A stretch of 64,000 nucleotides of DNA from JAXMAZ01 sp046350115 (GTDB lineage: Bacteria > Planctomycetota > Planctomycetia > Gemmatales > Gemmataceae), in the NCBI GenBank assembly GCA_046350115.1, contig JAXMAZ010000007.1, positions 162,253 through 226,252 on the forward strand, in the 5' to 3' direction. This document shows, in pieces, positions 45,247 to 52,978 of this stretch. Positions within the stretch are counted from its first letter, which is position 1. Each line of letters starts with the position of its first letter. The notes below the pieces were generated by a model, which saw nothing but the letters and a program-made list of their open reading frames with translations, searched no databases and had not been told where the DNA came from. A program made the translations under genes and the position numbers.

Positions 45247-46023
45247 TCACTCCAGGTTCAGCCCCTTCAGGATGGCCTCGTACCGGCCCCACGGGATCGA
45301 CTTGACCGGGACCGCGGCGGTCCGCTTGTCCAGCGCCAGGTCGAGGATGTACATCGTCTCCACCCACCGGGTCCGCTCCCCGGCCTTGCGGCGGCGGACG
45401 ATCTCCGCCTGCTCGGCCTGGAACCGGGTGGCCATCTCCCGCAGGGTCAGCACCCGGCTGCCGTCCGACCCGTGCTCGACCCGCACCTCCCGGCAGGCCG
45501 GCCAGCTCTCGAACCGGGCCAGGTCGGCCGCCGCGATCAGGATGATGGTGATCGGCTGGTGTTCGGCCAACTCGGCCGGCTCGCAGCAGGCGGCCATCAC
45601 GTACAGGTCGTGGTCGAACGGCCCGTTCGCCACCCGGTCGCAGACGAAGTTGGTGAGCGTCTCCAGCAGGTACGACCCCTCGGCCCCGGCCATCGAGATG
45701 AGGGTGTCGTGCGAGCTGACGGCGAACGCCCGCTTGAGCAGCACGGCGGCCAGGTGGCCGTTCGGCACCACCCGGTTCAGCTCCGCCTGGCCGACCGACC
45801 GGATGCGGAGGACGCCGGTCGCCGACGGGTCGGACGCCGGGGGCGGCTCGACCAGGTGGTGGTGGATGACGACCGTGTCCCGGGCGTCCCCGCGCAGGAT
45901 GCTCTGCCGCTGCCGGTACCGCCGCCAGTGGCCGACCACCCAGGTGATCAGCCCGCCGGCGACCAGCCCGAGGGCGACCCCCACCCCCCGGCTGCCGAGT
46001 TCCTTGGCCAGCCAGTCGAACAT
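45247..46023 (-). CDS. Hypothetical protein with one N-terminal membrane helix
   Basis: A 258-residue protein, not recognised. One membrane helix (GVGVALGLVAGGLITWVVGHW) followed by a basic stretch (RRYRQRQ) and a soluble domain of about 210 residues with an IHHHLVEPP strand, LRIRSVGQAELNRVV and VCDRVANGPFDHDLYVMAACC. The upstream position to the PfkB-type kinase gene (14 bases) suggests co-expression. Confidence 0.75.
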   Translation of the reverse strand: MFDWLAKELGSRGVGVALGLVAGGLITWVVGHWRRYRQRQSILRGDARDTVVIHHHLVEPPPASDPSATGVLRIRSVGQAELNRVVPNGHLAAVLLKRAFAVSSHDTLISMAGAEGSYLLETLTNFVCDRVANGPFDHDLYVMAACCEPAELAEHQPITIILIAAADLARFESWPACREVRVEHGSDGSRVLTLREMATRFQAEQAEIVRRRKAGERTRWVETMYILDLALDKRTAAVPVKSIPWGRYEAILKGLNLE

Positions 46024-46141
46024 GGCCTGCCTCCCGGCCCGTCAAACGGGCCAGCAGTGTACCCGATTCATCTCCGGCCATCGTTTGATAAGCCGGTGCG
46101 GTGGGTCACACTCGAGTAATTCGCCTCGGGGCTGCCGACTT

Positions 46142-47287
46142 TTAGCCCCGCCGCTCCCACCGGTTGCCGGGCAGCCGTCTCACCGCCCGCTTCATCTCCA
46201 GCTTGGTCAGCGTGACCGCCAGCTCGGCCGCCCCGACGCCCAGCTCCCGGGCCAGCTCGTCCGCGTGCCGCGGCTCGGTCAGCATGTCCCACACCCGCTG
46301 CTGGGCCGGGTCCAGCCCCGGCGGCGGGCCGGCCGGCTCGGGCGGCGGGGGCGGGGCGGCGTCGAACAGGGTCGGCGGCGCCGCCGGCTTCGTAGCCGGG
46401 GTCGACAGCCCTTGCAGGTCTTCGAGCACGTCGTCCACCGACCGCACCAGCCGGCCGCCCTTGCGGATCAGGTCCAGGCAGCCGGCGCTGGCCGGGCTGT
46501 CCACGTTCCCGGGAATGACGAACACCTCCCGCCCCTGCTCCGCCGCGTGGCTGGCGGTGATGAGCGCCCCGCTCTTGAGGTTCGCCTCGACAATCACCAC
46601 CCCCCGGCACAGCCCACTGACGATCCGGTTGCGGGCCGGGAACATCCCCGGCTGCGGGTCCACGGTCATCGGCGTCTCGGTCAGCAGCGCCCCTTGCCCT
46701 GCCACCCGGGCGGCCAGGTCGGCGTGTTCCGGCGGGTAGATCTTGCCCAGCCCGCCGGCCAGCACGGCGAGGGTGCGACCGCCGGCGTCCAGGGCCGCCC
46801 GGTGGGCCACCCCGTCGATGCCGCGGGCCAACCCGGACACCACCATCCACCCGGCCGCGACCAGCCCGGCGGCCAGCTTCTCCGTCACCCGCTTGCCGTA
46901 ACTGGTACACGCCCGGCTGCCGACGATCGCCACCGCCCGGTCGTCCGCCGGGGCGAGGTCGCCCTTCAGGTACAGCAGCGACGGCGGGTCGGGGATGGTG
47001 GCCAGCCGGGCCGGGTAGTCGGGCGAGCCGAACGGGACGAGCCGGACGCCGTGCCGCTCGATCTGGGCCAGCTCGGCGTCCACGTTCACCGTGCGGAAGG
47101 CGGCGGCGAACCGGCCGGCGAGCGTCGCCCCGATCTGCGGCACGGCCTCCAGGCGGGCGGCGGACGCGGCCAGGACGGCGGCCGGGGAGCCGAAGTGGGC
47201 GAGCGCGGCCCGGGTCAGCTTCGGGCCGAGGCCGGGGACCAGGGCGAGGGCCAGGTGGTCGCGGAGGTCGGGGGGCGGGGCGGACAT
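46142..47287 (-). CDS. dprA: DNA-processing protein DprA
   Basis: About 381 residues. It loads RecA onto incoming single-stranded DNA in natural transformation. N-terminal SAM-like HhH region (LALALVPGLGPKLTRAAL), then the Rossmann DprA domain with VAIVGSRACTSYGKRV, SGLARGIDGVAHRAAL and the NRIVSGLCRGVVIVEA block, and a C-terminal winged helix (LDPAQQRVWDMLTEPRHADE). An in-frame ATG at 47356 would add 23 low-complexity residues; 47287 is preferred. The window shows no other competence gene. Confidence 0.93.
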   Translation of the reverse strand: MSAPPPDLRDHLALALVPGLGPKLTRAALAHFGSPAAVLAASAARLEAVPQIGATLAGRFAAAFRTVNVDAELAQIERHGVRLVPFGSPDYPARLATIPDPPSLLYLKGDLAPADDRAVAIVGSRACTSYGKRVTEKLAAGLVAAGWMVVSGLARGIDGVAHRAALDAGGRTLAVLAGGLGKIYPPEHADLAARVAGQGALLTETPMTVDPQPGMFPARNRIVSGLCRGVVIVEANLKSGALITASHAAEQGREVFVIPGNVDSPASAGCLDLIRKGGRLVRSVDDVLEDLQGLSTPATKPAAPPTLFDAAPPPPPEPAGPPPGLDPAQQRVWDMLTEPRHADELARELGVGAAELAVTLTKLEMKRAVRRLPGNRWERRG

Positions 47288-47606
47288 GCCCGGGGCGGCC
47301 GACGGGGGGCGAAAAGTGGCATCCGTGCCTGCGTGCCCGTCCGTGGGAGGGGGCATCATAAGCCCCCATCCGGGGGGCGGCAACGACCGAATCGGGTGCT
47401 GGCGCTGCGGTTTTCGGAATGACCGACCGGACCGGACCTTGCGCCCGTCCGACTTCTTCCGATTTTCTTATCGGCCCACAGACCCCGCCCGCGGACTGGC
47501 TGATTGACCCTCCTTCATCCGGCCGACATAATACGCCCCTACCCGGCCGGCCTGAGCGGGAACCCCCGCCGTCCGCGCCCGCGGTCCGCACCGCCCCGGA
47601 GCTTCC

Positions 47607-48593
47607 GTGACCGGCGCCAACAGCAACAAGCTGAAGATCTTCAGCGGCCGGGCCAACCGCCCGCTGGCCGAGAACATCGCCCGGCACCTCGGGGTGCCGC
47701 TCGGGAACATCAACATCGGCGACTTCCCGGACCGGGAGACGAGCGTCCGGATCGACGAGGACGTGCGGGGCCGGGACGTGTTCGTCGTCCAGCCGACCTG
47801 CCCGCCGGTCAACCAGCACCTGATGGAGCTGCTGATCATCCTGGACGCGTTCAAGCGGTCCAGCCCGGCCCGGGTGACGGCCGTCATCCCGTACTACGGG
47901 TACGCCCGCCAGGACCGCAAGGACATGGGCCGGGTGCCGATCAGCGCCAAGCTGGTCGCGGACTTGTTGACCACCGCCGGGGCCAACCGGGTGCTCTGCC
48001 TGGACCTGCACGCCGCCCAGATCCAGGGGTTCTTCAACATCCCGGTGGACCACCTGTACGCGGTGAAGGAGATCACCGCCCACGTCCGCACCCTGGGCAT
48101 CCCGCCGGACGACCTGGTGGTGCTCAGCACCGACGAGGGGAACGTCAAGAAGGCGCTCCAGTACCAGAAGCGGCTGGGCGGGCAGATCGCGGTGGTGGAC
48201 AAGCGGCGGCTGAGCGCCAACGAGACCAAGGCCGCCCACCTGCTCGGCGCGCCGGTCGAGGGGAAGACGGTGGTAGTGTTCGACGACATGATCTCGACCG
48301 CCGGTAGCCTGGTGAACGCGGTCGAGGTGGCCCGGCTGAACGGGGCGAAACGCATCTTCGCCTGTGCCACCCACGGGCTGTTCAGCGACCCGGCGGCGGA
48401 CCGGCTGAAGGAGGCGCCGGTCGAGCAGATCGCCGTCACCGACAGCATCCCGCTGGCCAAGGACAAGGCGGCCAAGCTGCCGATGCTGAAGGTGATCTCG
48501 GTCGCCCCGCTGATGGCCGACGCCATCCGCCGGATCCACGGGAACGAGTCGATCAGCGACCTGTTCCGGGACGAGGGGCCGCCGAAGGCATGA
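47607..48593 (+). CDS. prs: Ribose-phosphate pyrophosphokinase
   Basis: A 328-residue PRPP synthase. Motifs: KIFSGRANRPLAENIA at the N-terminus, GDFPDRETSVRI, flexible loop YYGYARQDRKD, PRPP loop VVVFDDMISTAGSLVNA and the class-I signature DLHAAQIQGFF. The segment normally reading D-x-GG is DEGNVKKAL here. It supplies PRPP for nucleotides, His and Trp. GTG 47607. The next gene overlaps its stop by 4 bases. Confidence 0.96.
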   Translation: MTGANSNKLKIFSGRANRPLAENIARHLGVPLGNINIGDFPDRETSVRIDEDVRGRDVFVVQPTCPPVNQHLMELLIILDAFKRSSPARVTAVIPYYGYARQDRKDMGRVPISAKLVADLLTTAGANRVLCLDLHAAQIQGFFNIPVDHLYAVKEITAHVRTLGIPPDDLVVLSTDEGNVKKALQYQKRLGGQIAVVDKRRLSANETKAAHLLGAPVEGKTVVVFDDMISTAGSLVNAVEVARLNGAKRIFACATHGLFSDPAADRLKEAPVEQIAVTDSIPLAKDKAAKLPMLKVISVAPLMADAIRRIHGNESISDLFRDEGPPKA

Positions 48594-49315
48594 CCGACCC
48601 GCCGGCCACCGTCCGGACCGTCTGCCCGCACTGCCGGGCGCTGCTGGCGGTGGCGGCGGAGTTCGTCGGCCGGCCGGTGGCGTGCGGCCAGTGCCGGCAG
48701 GTGTTCGTCGCGGCGGAGGTGCAACCTAACCCCCCGTCCCCCTTCCCTGAGAGGGAAGGGGGAGCAAGGGGCAAGTCGGTCCGGACAGTGGCCCCAGTTA
48801 CGGGCGGTGGGAGCCGCCCCCGCTTGCTCCCCCTTCCCTCTCAGGGAAGGGGGACGGGGGGTTAGGTTGCGGCGACTCCAGCTCGCCCGACACCGATACC
48901 GATGCCCGGACGCGGCTATCCGCTTGCTCCCCCTTCCCTCTCAGGGAAGGGGGCCGGGGGGTTCGGTCGACCCCTCGGCCCGCGAGAAGACGACTCCGAC
49001 GAGTTCGACGCCGCCCCGCCGCCGGCGGGCGGACGGGTCGGCGACCGCGTCGCTGGTGCTGGGCATCGTCTCGCTGGTCTTCTTCTGTGTCTTCCCGGTG
49101 TTCCCTGACCACCGGCCATCGGGGCGTGGCTCGGCGTGGCCGGGCTGAAGTCCCGCAGCCGGCCGCTGGCCGTCACCGGCCTCACCCTGTCGGCCGTCGG
49201 CGTCGTGTTCGGGCTGGGGTTCGCCGTCCTGTTCCTGGCCGGGGTCGTCAAGGCGGTGAACGACCAGCCGCGGCTCGGCCCGGCCCGCAACAACCCGACG
49301 TTCCATGGCCGCTAG
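48590..49315 (+). pseudogene. Zinc-ribbon plus membrane-domain gene, invaded by repeats and frameshifted
   Basis: Begins ATG 48590 overlapping the prs stop, with a ribbon (CPHCRALLAV; CGQCRQVF). From 48723 the frame runs into an inverted repeat (translating as NPPSPFPEREGGA) and stops at 48863-48865. The rest of the gene is still readable beyond: acid linker, ATASLVLGIVSLVFFCVFPVF, one frame change near 49100, then LAVTGLTLSAVGVVFGLGFA and AVNDQPRLGPARNNPTF, ending TAG 49315. The second half is of the DUF4190 two-helix type. So one original gene was split by repeat insertion plus an indel. It probably encoded a membrane protein of unknown role, not functional as shown. Confidence 0.75.
48723..48969. 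repeat. Inverted repeat plus third copy (family CCCCCTTCCCT)
   Basis: Arms of 48 bases (from GCAACCTAACCCCCCGTCCC) are perfect inverse at 48723-48770 and 48823-48870. Each arm also contains CCCTTCCCT-GAG-AGGGAAGGG. A further single arm with small changes is at 48921-48969. All lie inside the zinc-ribbon gene. Confidence 0.93.
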
Positions 49316-49334
49316 CCGCCCCGGAGTGTTTGCC

Positions 49335-49841
49335 GTGACCCGTACCACTTTCTTCCTGTTGGGTGTCGTCGTTCTTGGGTGCGGGCCGGCAGCCCCGCCG
49401 GCTGCCACCCAGCCGACGGCCGTCAAGAGTACGGCCGACGAGGCCGACCACGACCACACCAAGGACAAGATGATGGACGCCCACGCCGGGCCGCACCTGG
49501 CGTACCTGACCGCCCACCTGTCGAAATCGGGGAACGAGCTGGACGTGTTCTTCGAGGGGCACGACGACGGCAAGCCGGTGGCCCTGCCGCTGGCCAAGTT
49601 TGCGGCCAAGGCGGTCAAGACGGACGGGTCCGAGATCGATCTCTTGTTCGAGCCGGCCCCGGCGAACGAGCGGCCGGCCGGCGAGGCCCCCGGCACCTGC
49701 TCGCACTTCGTCGCCAAGGCTCCGACGATCACCGCCACCGACGCCTACGCCGTCACCGCCACCATCCCGATCGACGGCAAGGACCGGCGGGTGCGGTGGC
49801 GGAACTTCGTCCCGGGGAAGTTCGCCCACCACGTTGACTGA
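49335..49841 (+). CDS. Putative lipoprotein, 168 aa
   Basis: GTG 49335 with GGAG 8 bases upstream. A lipobox LVVLGC-like leader (FLLGVVVLGCGPAAPP) gives lipidation at about Cys15. The mature part has a His/Asp cluster (DEADHDHTKDK) and AHAGPHLAYLTAHLSKSGNE, which recalls small metal- or copper-binding lipoproteins (weak inference), followed by a beta-rich body (LDVFFEGHDDGKPVALPL). Function unknown. It overlaps nothing once the GTG start is used. Confidence 0.78.
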   Translation: MTRTTFFLLGVVVLGCGPAAPPAATQPTAVKSTADEADHDHTKDKMMDAHAGPHLAYLTAHLSKSGNELDVFFEGHDDGKPVALPLAKFAAKAVKTDGSEIDLLFEPAPANERPAGEAPGTCSHFVAKAPTITATDAYAVTATIPIDGKDRRVRWRNFVPGKFAHHVD

Positions 49842-49893
49842 CCCCGGTTCCGGTCGCACAATTCGCCGTACCGATGCCCGCTGGCGGTCGGGT

Positions 49894-49988
49894 GTAGGGC
49901 GGTGCCGCCGCTTTGGGAGGCCCGCCTGCCCGGCAACCGCTCGTACGCCCAAGACGGCGGGCCTCCCAAAGCGGCGGCACCGCCCTAC
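49894..49988. repeat. Inverted repeat (family GTAGGGCGGTGCCGCCGC), flanked by direct repeats
   Basis: Arms GTAGGGCGGTGCCGCCGCTT and the inverse, with inner AGGCCCGCC / GGCGGGCCT. The 14-mer AATTCGCCGTACCG occurs on both sides, at about 49860 and 50006. It lies between the lipoprotein and RmlC-like genes, both on the plus strand. Confidence 0.88.
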
Positions 49989-50042
49989 ACCGAACCGGGC
50001 CGCAGAATTCGCCGTACCGTCCGCCCCCAACCGGAACCGCCG

Positions 50043-50537
50043 ATGAACGTGTCCCTGCCGAAGTTCGCCGACCCCGGACCCATCCACGACGTGAAGTGGA
50101 TCCCGCTCAAGTTCTTCAAGGACCAGCGGGGGTGGCTGGCCGAGCTGTTCCGCAACGACCTGATCGACCCGAAGTTCCACCCGGTGATGGCCTACGTGTC
50201 GATGACCCAGCCGGGCGTCGCCCGCGGCCCGCACGAGCACCACGACCAGGCGGACTACTTCTGCTTCGTCGGCCCGAGCACCTTCCGGGTGTACCTGTGG
50301 GACGCCCGCCCGACCTCGCCGACGCAAGGCAAGAAGGAGGTGCGGGAGGTGGGGGAGAGCAACCCGTTCGCCCTGATCGTGCCGGCCGGGGTGGTGCACG
50401 CCTACCGGAACGTCGGCGACAAGGACGGGTGGGTGTTCAACGCGGCCAACCGGCTGTACGCCGGCTGGCTGAAGCAAGACCCGGTGGACGAGATCCGGCA
50501 CGAGGACAAAGACGGGTCGCCGTACAAGCTGGACTGA
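50043..50537 (+). CDS. dTDP-4-dehydrorhamnose 3,5-epimerase-like protein (RmlC-family cupin)
   Basis: A 164-residue cupin of the RmlC type: FFKDQRGWLAELFRNDLI at the start, YVSMTQPGVARGPHEHHDQA (His pair in PHEHH), YLWDARPTSPTQGKKE and VPAGVVHAYRNVG. It lacks the strict RmlC catalytic context, so it is a sugar-nucleotide epimerase relative with uncertain substrate. Soluble, likely a dimer. It stands alone; no rml cluster is seen. Confidence 0.85.
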   Translation: MNVSLPKFADPGPIHDVKWIPLKFFKDQRGWLAELFRNDLIDPKFHPVMAYVSMTQPGVARGPHEHHDQADYFCFVGPSTFRVYLWDARPTSPTQGKKEVREVGESNPFALIVPAGVVHAYRNVGDKDGWVFNAANRLYAGWLKQDPVDEIRHEDKDGSPYKLD

Positions 50538-50548
50538 ACGGCAGGCTG

Positions 50549-50663
50549 AAAGCCCACGGACCGCGGTCCGTGGGTGAACCCGATTCGATCAGCCCACCGG
50601 GTCGGGCGTAGTGCTTTGGGTTGGGCAGTCGCGCCCACCCGTGGCGACGGGTGGGCTTTCGGG
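50549..50663. repeat. Composite double-palindrome element, copy 2
   Basis: CCCACGGACCGCGGTCCGTGGG (50553-50574) and the CCCACCCGT...ACGGGTGGG palindrome (50634-50655), followed by CTTTCGGGTCGC. Internal GGGCAGTCG precedes the right palindrome. Lies between convergent genes. Confidence 0.92.
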
Positions 50664-50693
50664 TCGCGGGTTATGAGGGAAGTCCCCTGCGGG

Positions 50694-52571
50694 TCACTTC
50701 AGCGCCCGGTCCTGTAGTCCCAGGGCCAGCCCGGCGAAGCCGAACGGCCGCAGCGTCCCCCGGCCCCAGCCGTCGTACCGCAGCGACACCGACGTGTCGC
50801 CGGTGTCCCTGGCCGCCTGCCGGGCGACCGCCAGCCGGGCCAGCGCGTGCCCCACCTTGTAGTCCTTCGGGTCGGCCGGCACGTCGGCCGCCGCCTCGTC
50901 CGTGGACTGCGCCGCCCGCACCGCCTCCAGCCTGGCCCACGCCCGGGCGTCGGGCTTCTCGATCGCCTTGGCGAACAGGTCCGCCTTGTCCGGCTGCTTG
51001 GCCCGGGCCGCCTGCCGGGCCAGCCGGATGAGCACCAGCTCCGGCACCCCCACGTCCTTCGGCTTGGCCTCGTTCGACACGATGTCCGCGGCCGCCTGGA
51101 CCGCCGGGGCCGGGTCGTCGGACAGCTCGGCGACGGCGGCCAGGGCGGTCGCCCGGGTGCCCCGGTTGTCCGGGGTCGGCCCCTGGCGGGCCAGCTCGAC
51201 CGCCTCGGCCGGCTTCTTCTGGGCGGCGTACAGCATGGCGAACGCCAACCGGGGGGCGTCCGACACCGGCCCCGGGCCGGACGGCGGCTTGGCGAACGGG
51301 ACCGTCTTGTCCTCCGGGTCGTCCGCCTGGCAGAGCGCCTGGACGGCCGGGGTGGCCCCGGTGCCGGCGAACCCGACCCGCTCGCGGACGGCGGCCGTCA
51401 CCGGCTTGGCCGCCTCCACCCCGGACGCGGCCACCACCTCCAGCCCGGCCAGGGCCAGCGCCTCCGGCAGCTCGGCGTCGCTGAACGCCGGCTTGAGGGC
51501 GTTGGCCAGCAGCTCGGCCTGGCCGGCCGCGGCCAGCGCCCGGGCCAGCCGGCGGGCGGCGAGCTGCCGCTCCAGCACCGGCGGGGTGCGGTCCGGCTGC
51601 TGCAACACCCCCATCGTGTCGGCCTGCTCCTCGGCCACGGTGAACGTCTTCTCGTTGATCTTCGCCTTGGCCGTCCCGGCCCCGGCCGGGGTCCACCGCA
51701 GCCGGGTGCCGGCCAGCACGTCGTCCTTCGGCCCGCCCAGCCCGACCTGGGCGGCGGCCAGCTCCCCGACCAGCAGCGTCCGCCCGGTGCCGGAGGCGGC
51801 GGCGGCCAGCTCCTTGCGGGCCTTGGCGAAGTGCTCGATGGCGGCCTTCAGCTTCGCCGGGTCGTTCTGCCGGGCGTCGAACTCGCCGGCGGCCACCTGC
51901 CCGGCCGCCCGGAACAGGGCCATCTCCGACTCGGGCAGCGCGTCCTTGGAGTCGGCCAGCTCCTGCACCGCCTCGGCCATGTACCGGCTCTGCTTGCCGG
52001 CGTCCCGGTTGCCGCGGATCGCCTGCACCCCGAACACGACCGCCAGCAGCAGGGCCGCCACCCCGCCGGCGGCGGCGAAGTAGTGCCACGTCGGCCGGGG
52101 TTCGATGTTCTCGACGATGACGCCGGCCTTCTTCAGCGCCTCCCCGGAGACGAACTTCTGGTCGACCGTGCCGACCGCCCCCTCCAACTTGTCCTGCTTG
52201 GCCAGGCTCGGCTTGTTCCCGCCCCGCCACTCCTCCTTCTTCTGGACCGGCACCTTCTGCCGGTGCCGGCACTCCGGGCAGAGGACGTTCTTCCCCTGCT
52301 TCTCCCACGGCTCGTCCCACTTGTGCTCGCACATGGAGCAGGTCATGTGGACGACCTGCGGGGCGGTGTCCGGGTCGTCGGCGAAGGCGGCGGCGGCGAC
52401 CGCGTCGGCGTCCGGCCGGGGGGCGGCCTTGGCGGCGACCGGCTCCTTGGCCGCCGGCACGTTAAACGGCTGGCGGCAGTTCGGGTTCCCGCACGTCACC
52501 CGTTTGCCGGCCAGCTCGTCCTTCAACTTGTACGCCTTCGAGCAGTGCGGGCAGGTGGTGTCGATCGGCAT
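50694..52571 (-). CDS. Large zinc-ribbon membrane protein with helical repeats
   Basis: A 625-residue protein. Two ribbons: CPHCSKAYKLKDELAGKRVT with CGNPNC, and MTCSMCEHKWDE with CPECRHRQ, then a membrane helix (HYFAAAGGVAALLLAVVFGV) and a long Ala-rich helical region of TPR/HEAT-like character (ARRLARALAAAGQAELLANA; AFAMLYAAQKKPAEAVELAR). Probably an anchored scaffold with an extracytoplasmic helical domain; function unknown. ATG 52571 starts right at the first ribbon; an in-frame longer ORF to 52787 has no family support. Confidence 0.82.
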   Translation of the reverse strand: MPIDTTCPHCSKAYKLKDELAGKRVTCGNPNCRQPFNVPAAKEPVAAKAAPRPDADAVAAAAFADDPDTAPQVVHMTCSMCEHKWDEPWEKQGKNVLCPECRHRQKVPVQKKEEWRGGNKPSLAKQDKLEGAVGTVDQKFVSGEALKKAGVIVENIEPRPTWHYFAAAGGVAALLLAVVFGVQAIRGNRDAGKQSRYMAEAVQELADSKDALPESEMALFRAAGQVAAGEFDARQNDPAKLKAAIEHFAKARKELAAAASGTGRTLLVGELAAAQVGLGGPKDDVLAGTRLRWTPAGAGTAKAKINEKTFTVAEEQADTMGVLQQPDRTPPVLERQLAARRLARALAAAGQAELLANALKPAFSDAELPEALALAGLEVVAASGVEAAKPVTAAVRERVGFAGTGATPAVQALCQADDPEDKTVPFAKPPSGPGPVSDAPRLAFAMLYAAQKKPAEAVELARQGPTPDNRGTRATALAAVAELSDDPAPAVQAAADIVSNEAKPKDVGVPELVLIRLARQAARAKQPDKADLFAKAIEKPDARAWARLEAVRAAQSTDEAAADVPADPKDYKVGHALARLAVARQAARDTGDTSVSLRYDGWGRGTLRPFGFAGLALGLQDRALK

Positions 52572-52683
52572 CGTGCAGTCCTGACCGGGGGCGGAGGTGT
52601 GCTGAATTATATCCGGCCGGGCGGTCGGCGTTGATTCGGGAACCGCCGGCGGGTATGCGGCCCGGACCAGTGGAGGGCGGCCG

Positions 52684-52875
52684 ATGACCCGCGGGGCGAA
52701 GCTGATCGGGCTGCTGGCGGCGCTGCTGGCCGGCCCGGGGTGTGCGGCGTTGGACGAGTTCGACGACTTCGGCTTCGACGACCACACGACCGAGTACCGC
52801 CGTGAGGCGCGGCCGGCGAACGACCCGCCGGCCGACCGGACCCAGCCGGGGGTCTACCCGGACCGGAAGCAGTAA
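52684..52875 (+). CDS. Small lipoprotein, 63 aa
   Basis: A signal peptide with lipobox (IGLLAALLAGPGC, Cys20) and a short acidic tail (ALDEFDDFGFDD...) ending TQPGVYPDRKQ. Not recognised. The divergent position 112 bases from the large zinc-ribbon gene and GGAGGGCGGCCG before ATG support coding. Confidence 0.72.
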   Translation: MTRGAKLIGLLAALLAGPGCAALDEFDDFGFDDHTTEYRREARPANDPPADRTQPGVYPDRKQ

Positions 52876-52893
52876 ACCCACACCCAGCGACCC

Positions 52894-52976
52894 GAAAGCC
52901 CACCCGTCGCGACGGGTGGGTACGACTGCCCTATCCAGAGTAGTTCGTCCCACGGACCGCGGTCCGTGGGCTTTGG
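52894..52976. repeat. Composite double-palindrome element, copy 3 (inverted)
   Basis: CCCACCCGTCGCGACGGGTGGG (52899-52920) and CCCACGGACCGCGGTCCGTGGG (52949-52970), in the opposite order to copy 2. Internal CGACTGCCC is the inverse of GGGCAGTCG. Lies between convergent genes. Confidence 0.92.
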
Positions 52977-52978
52977 CC

